From NCBI GenBank assembly GCA_028282185.1, contig JANQIJ010000403.1, positions 1-9,173 on the forward strand: a stretch of DNA of 9,173 nt. Reading direction: 5' to 3'. Shown one piece after another: positions 1 through 5,901 of the stretch. Position numbers and translations under genes: made by a program. A model generated the notes under the pieces. It saw only the letters and a list, made by a program, of their open reading frames with translations, searched no databases and was not told where the DNA came from. How positions within the stretch are numbered: position 1 is the first letter of the stretch; every line of letters starts with the position of its first letter. Origin of the DNA: Rhodospirillales bacterium. GTDB taxonomy: Bacteria > Pseudomonadota > Alphaproteobacteria > Rhodospirillales > Casp-alpha2.

Positions 1-516
1 CGGCCGCTCACCAAAGACATCAACCACTTTGTGGAACGTCGATTCGGCGATCTCCGCGCCCTCGTTCTCGACCAGGCGAGTCACCGCCCCCTCGTTGCCG
101 CTGTCCACAAGGGCCCGGGAAACGTCCTCGGAAACCGCCGCCCGGCCGGCCACCGCGATCTGCTTGGCCGCGTTTTGGCTGACGATAATCGCGACCAGGT
201 CGTCGTCGGTGAGGACTTGCGAAAATTCGACCATGGGCAACGCCACCTGACCGACGTCGCTGGCCAATGCCACGGCCACGTCATGCGGCACCTGTCGGTT
301 CTCTTTCAGGTTTTCGGCAAGGGCCAGGCGGACGCGCACTTCCGCGTCGTTCAGCATCAGGCGAAAGATGGCTTCGGCGAGGGACCTTTCGGCGGCGCTC
401 AAGGTCGTCGGATCGAATGCCCGGGCGATTTTCTCCGCAGTCTGCGCGCGGGCCTCGACGGTCGGCGCCGCAAGCAACCGTTGCACATCCGCCTGCGACA
501 GGTCGTCCGCCGTCAT
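1..516 (-). CDS. DUF2336 domain protein, N-terminal part (runs off left edge)
   Basis: Reading the minus strand from the ATG at 516 gives 172 uninterrupted codons to the window edge, starting MTADDLSQADVQRLLAAP. A purine-rich AGGGTGAG lies about 7 nt upstream of the ATG and supports this start. The protein is acidic, predicted helical and has no signal peptide or membrane segment, so it should be cytoplasmic. The segments NRQVPHDVAVALASDVG (residues about 73-89) and the following FSQVLTDDDLVAII resemble the HEAT-like helical repeats of DUF2336 proteins, which are common in Alphaproteobacteria and have no established biochemical role. The C-terminal part lies outside the window. It is divergent from the cytochrome c gene, separated by 239 bp. 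The family call is fairly firm; the function is unknown. Confidence 0.85.
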   Translation of the reverse strand, partial: MTADDLSQADVQRLLAAPTVEARAQTAEKIARAFDPTTLSAAERSLAEAIFRLMLNDAEVRVRLALAENLKENRQVPHDVAVALASDVGQVALPMVEFSQVLTDDDLVAIIVSQNAAKQIAVAGRAAVSEDVSRALVDSGNEGAVTRLVENEGAEIAESTFHKVVDVFGERP

Positions 517-693
517 GGATTGTCTCACCCTAAATTGTTGCCGGAGCCGTGGCGCCGGGCCGGTGATTATATGGCTCTGGCAGGGTCCCTGGCAACCAAG
601 GCCGCCACGACATCACGGTTGCGCCTCATCGCCCGGTTTGCAAATAATGCCAGGCCGCTTGGGGTGGCGCAGCCGGATTGTCCTCGTTAGACT

Positions 694-709
694 TGAGGCC
701 AACGCCTCA
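694..709. promoter_or_regulatory. small perfect inverted repeat upstream of cytochrome c
   Basis: TGAGGC and GCCTCA form a perfect 6-bp inverted repeat around a CAAC loop, about 47 bp before the cytochrome c start. No T-tract follows, so it is not a typical terminator. It overlaps a weak possible -35 (TTGAGG at 693-698, with AACAAT at 717-722 as a possible -10 after 18 bp). It could be an operator or chance. Confidence 0.25.
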
Positions 710-720
710 GCCGAACAACA

Positions 721-734
721 ATGATGTTGATCAA
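721..734. promoter_or_regulatory. FNR/FixK-type binding site candidate
   Basis: ATGATGTTGATCAA matches the FNR-family consensus TTGAT-N4-ATCAA at 9 of 10 defined positions; only the first base differs. It is centred 28 bp upstream of the cytochrome c start codon. FNR-family regulators commonly control respiratory cytochromes. The position is too close to the gene for classical activation at -41.5. If the weak promoter at 693-722 is real, the site would cover the -10 and start point, which would suit oxygen-dependent repression. One 9/10 match is suggestive only. Confidence 0.4.
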
Positions 735-742
735 AAACAGAC

Positions 743-747
743 AAAGG
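743..747 (+). promoter_or_regulatory. ribosome binding site fixing the cytochrome c start
   Basis: AAAGG lies 8 nt before the ATG at 756. The frame is open back to an ATG at 678, but starting there would add 26 polar residues in front of a normal signal peptide. This site therefore favours 756. Confidence 0.6.
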
Positions 748-755
748 TCCCGAAC

Positions 756-1175
756 ATGACAGCCCACAACCGCGTAGTCTTCCCCATTGCCGCCCTTGCC
801 GCGGCCTTCCTGCTTTATGTTCCCCCGGTTTCCGCCGATGAGGGAAAAAAGGCATTCAAGAAGAACCGCTGCCTGCAGTGCCATACGGTCGTAGCCGGAA
901 AACACAAAATCGGCCCGTCTCTGCACGGCATCATCGGGCGCAAGGCCGCCTCGGCCGATGGCTTCAAGGCAAGCCGCTATTCAAAGTTGTTGAAAGCGGC
1001 CAGTGAAAAGGGCTTGGTTTGGGACGAAGCGAACCTGGACGCCTTCCTCACCAAGCCGAAGAAGTGGCTGCAGGAATACACCGGCATGAAGGGCAATACC
1101 AAGATGGCCTATCCGGGCCTGAAAAAGGCCGATCAACGCAAACTGATCATCGAGTATATCAAAGCGGCCAAGTAA
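756..1175 (+). CDS. exported class I cytochrome c (c2/c550 type)
   Basis: This is a small soluble electron carrier of 139 residues, matured to about 112. A signal peptide spans residues 1-27 with a hydrophobic core (FPIAALAAAFLLYV) and a likely cleavage after VSA, so it acts in the periplasm. The covalent haem motif CLQCH is at residues 39-43, with His43 as proximal ligand. KIGPSLHGIIGRKA (51-64) and the distal segment GNTKMAYPGL (113-122) are typical of class I c-type cytochromes, and Met117 is the expected sixth ligand. The C-terminal helix IIEYIKAAK closes the fold. The mature protein is lysine-rich, which suits docking to acidic partners such as the bc1 complex or an oxidase. The start at 756 is chosen from the signal peptide and ribosome site. 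It appears monocistronic, ending at a strong hairpin. The family is clear; the exact redox partner is not. Confidence 0.93.
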   Translation: MTAHNRVVFPIAALAAAFLLYVPPVSADEGKKAFKKNRCLQCHTVVAGKHKIGPSLHGIIGRKAASADGFKASRYSKLLKAASEKGLVWDEANLDAFLTKPKKWLQEYTGMKGNTKMAYPGLKKADQRKLIIEYIKAAK

Positions 1176-1195
1176 CCGATTTCCGCCGTCAATGC

Positions 1196-1232
1196 GAAAC
1201 GCCCGGCCGGGGTATCCCGCGCCGGGCGTTTC
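1196..1232. terminator. strong 12-bp-stem terminator hairpin between convergent genes
   Basis: GAAACGCCCGGC (1196-1207) pairs perfectly with GCCGGGCGTTTC (1221-1232) around a 13-nt loop that can itself pair GGG with CCC. The A-run on the left and T-run on the right are inside the stem, so the element can act in both directions. It lies 20 bp after the cytochrome c stop and 63 bp beyond the end of the convergent universal stress gene. The U-tract is only three bases. Confidence 0.75.
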
Positions 1233-1263
1233 AATATGTGTCGTTCGGCCCGCATCGCGTGAC

Positions 1264-1298
1264 CTAGAACGTGTCATGTCTAGATTGAAATGCTCTAG
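1264..1298. repeat. cluster of three CTAG sites at the convergent gene end
   Basis: CTAG occurs at 1264-1267, 1280-1283 and 1295-1298, the last overlapping the stop codon of the universal stress gene. The first two are both CTAGA, 16 bp apart. CTAGA (1280-1284) and TCTAG (1294-1298) could also form a weak 5-bp stem. CTAG is usually scarce in proteobacterial genomes, so three in 35 bp is noteworthy, but no function can be assigned. Confidence 0.3.
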
Positions 1299-1723
1299 TT
1301 GCGGACGACCAGCACCGACTGCTTGGCATGGCGTAGAACCCGGGCGGCCGTCGGGCCCAACTCATAACCCGCGTTGTCCGCTCGCAAGGCGCCGATGACA
1401 ATCAGGTCGCAGTCGATCTCATTCGCCACGCGGATGATCTCGTCATAAGGCTTGCCGTGGCCGACGACATGCTGGACCGGCAAGTCTACCGGCAGATTGT
1501 CTTTGGACCACTCATGCAGGCGCTTCTTGGCTTCGGCCAATGCGTTTTTTTCATAATCTTCCGGAAAGAAACTGGCCACCAGGGTCATGCCGAAATCGGG
1601 CACGACGCACATGACATGGAGCTTCGCGTCATAACAGCGGCTGAGGTCGACCGCCGCGGGCACCGACTTGCTCCAAGAGGTGTCATCGGCCAAGTCGACG
1701 GCAAGCAGAATGTCGTTATACAT
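1295..1723 (-). CDS. universal stress protein (UspA family), TRAP-associated
   Basis: This is a 142-residue single-domain Usp of usual length. The N-terminal strand MYNDILLAVDLAD and the C-terminal block PTAARVLRHAKQSVLVVRN (124-142) are diagnostic of the family, as is VGHGKPYDEIIRVANE (87-102). The usual ATP-binding pattern G-2x-G-9x-G(S/T) is degenerate: Gly111 is present, but Arg114 replaces the second Gly and GPT at 123-125 sits one residue off, so ATP binding is uncertain. It starts 16 nt after the permease stop with a strong GGGAGGGTG ribosome site, so it is probably the last gene of the transporter operon. Usp genes often accompany TRAP transporters; TeaD, beside the TeaABC ectoine transporter, binds ATP and modulates uptake. 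A similar regulatory role here is inference. It should be cytoplasmic. Confidence 0.93.
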   Translation of the reverse strand: MYNDILLAVDLADDTSWSKSVPAAVDLSRCYDAKLHVMCVVPDFGMTLVASFFPEDYEKNALAEAKKRLHEWSKDNLPVDLPVQHVVGHGKPYDEIIRVANEIDCDLIVIGALRADNAGYELGPTAARVLRHAKQSVLVVRN

Positions 1724-1739
1724 GTCACCCTCCCTTTGC

Positions 1740-4340
1740 TTAAGCCGCTGCCGGTTGCTCCCTGGGACGCCGCGCCCGCTGTGCCAAAACGATCACGATG
1801 AGCAGGGCGAAGGCCGGCAGATACATGATATGCTTGGGCATACGATCTGTTTCCCGCTCGACCGAAACAACCTCCCAATCGAAATCGATCTTTTGTTTTT
1901 CCGCGGCGCTGCCGAACACGACCACATCGACCAGCTTCTTGCCGTCCTCGTCGCGCAGTTCAAGGCCGGCGAACTTCAACCTCTCCTTGCCTTCGGCCTT
2001 GGGCCCCAGCGGCAACATCACCGTTTTGTCGACGGCATCGCCTTCCAGGGTCTCGCCCTTCACACGGATCCGCATCTGCACGTTGTCGCCCATGCCCTCG
2101 GCAACCTGTTCGATTTCGGCCGCCGGCACCGATTCCAAGGGCGGTTGGATCATGTCCATCCAGAACCCGGGTCGGAACAGCGTGAAGGCGACAAGCAAAA
2201 GTGCCATCGTCTCCCAGGCCCGGCTGCGAACCAGGAAGAACCCCTGTGTCGCCGCCGCGAATAAAAGGACCGCTATGACCGCGGTGACGACCACGGTCAA
2301 CAGGTGCAAGGGCCCCTCGATGCCGATCAACAAGAGTTCCGTGTTGAAGATGAACATGAACGGCAGGATCGCCGTGCGGATGTCGTAGGCGAAACCCTGG
2401 ACGCCGGTCTTGATCGGATCGCCGCCGGATACCGCCGCCGCCGCATAGGCGGCCAGGCCCACCGGTGGCGTGTCATCCGCCAGAATTCCGAAGTAGAAGA
2501 CGAACAGGTGCACCGCGATCAACGGCACGATCAGGCCGTTATTGGCGCCGACCGTGACGATAACCTGGGCCATCAGCGACGAGACGACGATGTAGTTCGC
2601 CGTTGTCGGCAGACCCATGCCCAGAATAATGCAGGCCACGGCGGTAAGCAGCAGCAGGATCATCAGGTTGCCGCCGGAGAGGATTTCCATGACCTCGGTG
2701 ATGACCTGGCTGATCGGTGTCAGGGTGATGGCGCCGACGACGATCCCCGCCGTCGCCGTGGCGACGCCGATGCTGACCATGTTGCGCGCGCCGTTGATCA
2801 TGCCGATGCGAAGGTCGTGGAAGCTCTCGGCCCAGGTTTCTGGTCCCGCGCCGTTGCCCCGGAAGAACGACTGCAACGGCCGCTGGGTCAACAGCATGAA
2901 GACCTTGAAGACGACGGCCCAAAAGGCGCTCAGGCCCGGCGAGAACCGCTCGACCAGCAGGCACCACATCAGCAACCCGACGGGCAGCAGGAAGTACAAC
3001 CCCGCCTTTACCGTCGGCCCCGTTTCCGGCAGCACGTCGACCGCCTTCATGATGCCCAGTTCCTTGTAGTTGGCGGCGTATCTGACCAGGGCGGCATAGG
3101 CGGCGACCAGGACCGCGGCGGCGATCCAGGGCGTCGCACCGCCCATCGCTTCCTTGGTCCAACCGAACCCGTAATAGACCACGGCGCCAAGGACGATCAG
3201 ACCCACGGGCACCGTCGTCCAGACGAGCAAACGCTGCGCCAAGGTCGGCTTGTCGATGCGCTTGAGGCCCTTCATCCCGGCCTTCATGGCCTCCAGATGG
3301 ACGATATAGACCAGGGCGATATAGGAAATGATCGCCGGCAGGAAGGCATGCTTGATGACCTCGACATAGCTGATGCCGACATATTCGACCATCAGGAAGG
3401 CCGCCGCCCCCATGACCGGCGGCGTCAGTTGGCCGTTGGTCGATGACGCGACCTCGACCGCACCGGCCTTTTCCGCCGGGAACCCGACCTTGCGCATCAA
3501 CGGGATGGTGAACACGCCGGTGGTCACCACGTTGGCGATGGACGAGCCGGAAATCAGACCGGTCATCGCCGACGACACCACGGCCGCCTTGGCCGGGCCG
3601 CCCCGGAAATGTCCCATCAGGGCGAAAGAGACCTGGATGAAATAGTTGCCGGCGCCGCCCCGTTCCAACAGACCGCCGAACAAGACGAAAATGAAGACGA
3701 GGGAGGTCGAAACGCCCAAGGCGACGCCGAACACGCCTTCCTGAGTGATCCACAAATGCGACATGGCGCGTTCGAGGGTCGCGCCCTTCCATCGAATCAC
3801 GTCGGGCGCGTATTCGCCAAAGAAGATATAGACCAGGAACACGCCGGCGACGATCACCAGCGGCAGTCCGAGGGCGCGCCGCGCCGCTTCCAGCAACAGG
3901 ACAAGGCCAAGTCCCGAATGAACCAGGTCCGCCGTGTTGGGCAGACCCGGCCGCTCGGCGATCTGGTCGGCAAAAACCGCAAGATACAGCGCGCACCAAG
4001 CCGCGGCCGCGCCGAGCAGCCAATCTTGAATCGGAATATGGTCGCGCGGCGAGCGTTTCGTCGCCGGAAAAATCAGGAAGGTCAGAAAGATCGCAAAGCC
4101 CAGATGCGCCGGGCGGGTGTGCGAATTGTTCAACAGCGGGATGAAATCCGCCATCATGATCGGCAGCGGCGAGGCGATCCAGACCTGAAAGATCGCCCAG
4201 GCCAACAGAATCCCGGCGATCACGGCGGCGATGGCTGGCCCCGGATTGCGCGCGCCGGTTTCGGCGGCGGCGACGATATCGTCGGCCGCACTGCGGTCGG
4301 CAACGTCGGCTTCCGGCGCGGCGGGCGTTTGCTCGCTCAT
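1740..4340 (-). CDS. TAXI-type TRAP transporter, fused DctQ-DctM permease
   Basis: This 866-residue inner-membrane protein imports a ligand handed over by a periplasmic TAXI binding protein, using an ion gradient. The first 30 residues are an acidic, Ala-rich cytoplasmic tail. About residues 35-180 hold the DctQ-like small membrane domain. The DctM-like domain follows (about 195-705), with its two pseudo-repeats marked by GSSIANVVTTGVFTIP (265-280) with STNGQLTPPVMGAAAF (300-315), and by GMGLPTTANYIV (574-585) with DDTPPVGLAAYAAAAVSGG (622-640). These are the conserved ligand and ion site regions of TRAP transporters. After a helix at about 708-725 comes a polar domain of about 105 residues (733-838) resembling DUF3394, then a last helix (840-854) and a basic tail RARRPRE. 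AGGGGGA lies 9 nt before the ATG. It sits downstream of SBP1 after 218 bp and just before the Usp gene. The family is firm; the substrate is unknown (2-oxoglutarate or glutamate-like ligands are known for some TAXI systems). Confidence 0.96.
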   Translation of the reverse strand: MSEQTPAAPEADVADRSAADDIVAAAETGARNPGPAIAAVIAGILLAWAIFQVWIASPLPIMMADFIPLLNNSHTRPAHLGFAIFLTFLIFPATKRSPRDHIPIQDWLLGAAAAWCALYLAVFADQIAERPGLPNTADLVHSGLGLVLLLEAARRALGLPLVIVAGVFLVYIFFGEYAPDVIRWKGATLERAMSHLWITQEGVFGVALGVSTSLVFIFVLFGGLLERGGAGNYFIQVSFALMGHFRGGPAKAAVVSSAMTGLISGSSIANVVTTGVFTIPLMRKVGFPAEKAGAVEVASSTNGQLTPPVMGAAAFLMVEYVGISYVEVIKHAFLPAIISYIALVYIVHLEAMKAGMKGLKRIDKPTLAQRLLVWTTVPVGLIVLGAVVYYGFGWTKEAMGGATPWIAAAVLVAAYAALVRYAANYKELGIMKAVDVLPETGPTVKAGLYFLLPVGLLMWCLLVERFSPGLSAFWAVVFKVFMLLTQRPLQSFFRGNGAGPETWAESFHDLRIGMINGARNMVSIGVATATAGIVVGAITLTPISQVITEVMEILSGGNLMILLLLTAVACIILGMGLPTTANYIVVSSLMAQVIVTVGANNGLIVPLIAVHLFVFYFGILADDTPPVGLAAYAAAAVSGGDPIKTGVQGFAYDIRTAILPFMFIFNTELLLIGIEGPLHLLTVVVTAVIAVLLFAAATQGFFLVRSRAWETMALLLVAFTLFRPGFWMDMIQPPLESVPAAEIEQVAEGMGDNVQMRIRVKGETLEGDAVDKTVMLPLGPKAEGKERLKFAGLELRDEDGKKLVDVVVFGSAAEKQKIDFDWEVVSVERETDRMPKHIMYLPAFALLIVIVLAQRARRPREQPAAA

Positions 4341-4506
4341 GTTCTTAATCCCCCTGATACCTACAAACCTACGCGGTTGCCGGTCTTTGCCGGTTTAGGC
4401 GCTGCGGCAGTTTGATGCCGTTCTCATGTTTGCTGGTTCAATTGCCGTTTGTCGTTTTCGTCCTCGGTCTTTCCGACCCTTGTTCATGCCAAACTGGCGA
4501 CCGAAT

Positions 4507-4536
4507 CCGCCGGGGCGACGAGGTTCACCCCGGCGG
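4507..4536 (-). promoter_or_regulatory. intercistronic hairpin between SBP1 and permease
   Basis: CCGCCGGGG (4507-4515) and CCCCGGCGG (4528-4536) form a perfect 9-bp GC stem with a 12-nt loop, 22 bp past the SBP1 stop in the direction of transcription. No U-tract follows. Such elements between a binding-protein gene and its permease commonly protect the upstream mRNA or attenuate read-through, giving excess binding protein; that role is inferred. The rest of the 218-bp gap (4341-4558) shows no credible gene. Confidence 0.5.
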
Positions 4537-4558
4537 GCGATCGGTGGTTACCCGGCTG

Positions 4559-5539
4559 CTACATCAAGCCGGCTTCCTTGTAGTACTTGGCAGCGCCCGC
4601 GTGGTGCGGCGCGGACAGCGAGTCCTTGACCATTTCCTCTTTCTTCAAGTTGGCAAAGGCGGGATGCAGCTTCTTGAAGGTGTCGAAGTTCTCGAACACG
4701 GCCTTGACCACTTCATAGACCACGCTGTCCTTGGTCTTGGACGTGCCGACGAAGGTTGCGCCGACGCCGAAGGTCTTGGTGTCGTTCGGATTGCCGCGAT
4801 ACATGCCGCCCGGGATCGTCGCCCAGCGATAATAGGGCTTCTCCTCGACCAGTTTGGCGATCGGCGCCGTATCGACGGTGACCAGGCGGGCATCACAGGT
4901 GGTCATGGCCTCCTTGGTGTTGCCCGACGGGTGGCCGACCAGCCAGAAGAACACGTCGATCTTGTTGTCGCAGAGCGCCTGCGACTGTTCACCGGACTTG
5001 AATTCCGACGCCAGGGCGAGATCCGAACGCTGCCAGCCCAAGGCCTTTTCCATCACTTCCCAGGTGCCTCGGGTGCCCGAACCCGGGTTGCCGATATTGA
5101 CCCGCTTGCCCTTCAGGTCGTTGATCCCCTTAACGTCGGCATCGGCGCGGGCGACCACGGTGACCGGTTCCGGATGGACCGAGAAGATGGCGCGCAGTTC
5201 CTTGAACGGGCCCTGGTCCTTGAATTTGGACGTGCCGTTATAGGCATGAAACTGCCAGTCGGACTGGGCCACGCCCATGTCCAGGTCGCCGGCGCGGATC
5301 GCGTTGATGTTGAAGATCGAACCACCGGTCGATTCAACGGAGCAACGAACGCCGTGCTTCTTGCGGTTCTTGTTGACCAGACGGCAGATCGAGCCGCCGG
5401 TCGGGTAATACACACCGGTCACACCGCCAGTGCCGATGGTCACGAAATCCGCTGCCTTGGCGGTCTGCGGCGCGCTGGTGAAGGCCAGCACGACGGCCAC
5501 CGCGGCGACCGAGCCGATCAATGTCTTCTTCAAGGTCAT
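4559..5539 (-). CDS. TAXI family TRAP solute-binding protein (SBP1)
   Basis: This periplasmic binding protein of 326 residues should capture the substrate for the fused TRAP permease encoded next. Residues 1-29 form a signal peptide (MTLKKTLIGSVAAVAVVLAF core, cleavage after TAKA). Mature landmarks of TAXI proteins (TIGR02122 type) follow: TIGTGGVTGVYYPTGGSIC (34-52), CSVESTGGS (66-74), AQSDWQFHAYNGTSKF (91-106), VNIGNPGSGTRGT (147-159), WLVGHPSGNTKEA (199-211) and VVKAVFENFDTF (277-288). Four cysteines (52, 66, 190, 215) all have counterparts in SBP2 and probably form two disulfides. The start is set by AAGGAGGAT five bases before the ATG at 5539; an ATG 33 codons upstream would put non-signal sequence before the signal peptide. 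TAXI proteins of known ligand bind glutamate or 2-oxoglutarate-like compounds; the ligand here is not determined. Confidence 0.96.
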   Translation of the reverse strand: MTLKKTLIGSVAAVAVVLAFTSAPQTAKAADFVTIGTGGVTGVYYPTGGSICRLVNKNRKKHGVRCSVESTGGSIFNINAIRAGDLDMGVAQSDWQFHAYNGTSKFKDQGPFKELRAIFSVHPEPVTVVARADADVKGINDLKGKRVNIGNPGSGTRGTWEVMEKALGWQRSDLALASEFKSGEQSQALCDNKIDVFFWLVGHPSGNTKEAMTTCDARLVTVDTAPIAKLVEEKPYYRWATIPGGMYRGNPNDTKTFGVGATFVGTSKTKDSVVYEVVKAVFENFDTFKKLHPAFANLKKEEMVKDSLSAPHHAGAAKYYKEAGLM

Positions 5540-5542
5540 TCT

Positions 5543-5551
5543 ATCCTCCTT
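5543..5551 (-). promoter_or_regulatory. strong ribosome binding site of SBP1
   Basis: On the minus strand this reads AAGGAGGAT, a near-perfect Shine-Dalgarno with AGGAGG five bases before the ATG at 5539. It decides the start over the ATG at 5638 and fits the high expression usual for binding proteins. Confidence 0.85.
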
Positions 5552-5825
5552 GCCTCCTTGGATTGACGAACGGGGTTCACCGTTCAGGGTGATGGTCAAT
5601 GATGCAAACGCCGCCGACCGCGTCCCGGACCGGGACACGGGCAGCGGGAATCGAACGCCGCGCGGAACGTGGACGCCGGGCAGAACGCTGTTTTCATGAA
5701 ACCTGCGCCGCCGAACGGGTTGGCGCGGCGAAGGGGCCGGTCAAACGCGAACCGACGCGGACGCCGAATGCTCCTCCCGTTGAGAACCATGGTTTTCCTT
5801 AATCTTGGCGTTCTCGACGTGGGCA

Positions 5826-5853
5826 AGTGTAGCACATCCGTCATCGAGGCCAA
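5826..5853 (-). promoter_or_regulatory. candidate sigma-70 promoter for the SBP1-permease-Usp operon
   Basis: On the minus strand TTGGCC (5853-5848) and TACACT (5831-5826) are separated by 16 bp, each matching four of six consensus bases. Transcription would start near 5819, about 280 nt before the SBP1 start codon, and would make the transporter operon independent of SBP2. The match is moderate. Confidence 0.35.
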
Positions 5854-5901
5854 CCGCTTAGGCCCTAGGCCCCCGCCGACCTCGGAAATGGCCGGTCATG
5901 G

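Larger units (their letters stand above)
5540..5901. other. 362-bp intergenic leader between the two TAXI binding-protein genes
   Basis: No convincing gene lies here. On the minus strand a 64-codon reading frame (5790-5596, starting MVLNGRSIRRPRRFAFDRP) has an AAGGA 5 nt upstream, but it is very Arg/Pro-rich and resembles no known family, so I do not call it a gene. The region contains a candidate promoter (5826-5853), a TAGGCCC tandem pair at 5859-5872, and the SBP1 ribosome site. It probably serves as a long untranslated leader of the SBP1 transcript of roughly 280 nt. Confidence 0.5.

Noticed and set aside
31..690. Plus-strand open frame of 219 codons at the left edge
   Set aside because: The minus strand there encodes a DUF2336 protein with family-like segments; the plus frame is Arg/His-rich without recognisable motifs.
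678..755. Upstream start for the cytochrome c gene
   Set aside because: It would add 26 polar residues before a complete signal peptide, and the ribosome site fits the ATG at 756.
2304..3446. Plus-strand open frame of 380 codons inside the permease gene
   Set aside because: It is antisense to clear TRAP permease sequence, has low-complexity Asp/Arg/Gln/His composition, and reflects GC-rich codon bias.
2539..4023. Minus-strand open frame of 494 codons in another phase of the permease gene
   Set aside because: It is an Arg/Gly-rich shadow of the permease, which shows strong motif conservation in its own frame.
4412..5566. Plus-strand open frame of 384 codons opposite SBP1
   Set aside because: SBP1 is a clear TAXI protein with a good ribosome site and signal peptide; the antisense frame shows no family motif.
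5596..5790. 64-codon Arg/Pro-rich frame upstream of SBP1 as a real gene
   Set aside because: The composition is like random GC-rich sequence and no family is recognisable; it is kept only as a leader-peptide possibility.
5859..5872. TAGGCCC tandem pair
   Set aside because: Two copies of seven bases in GC-rich DNA are easily due to chance.
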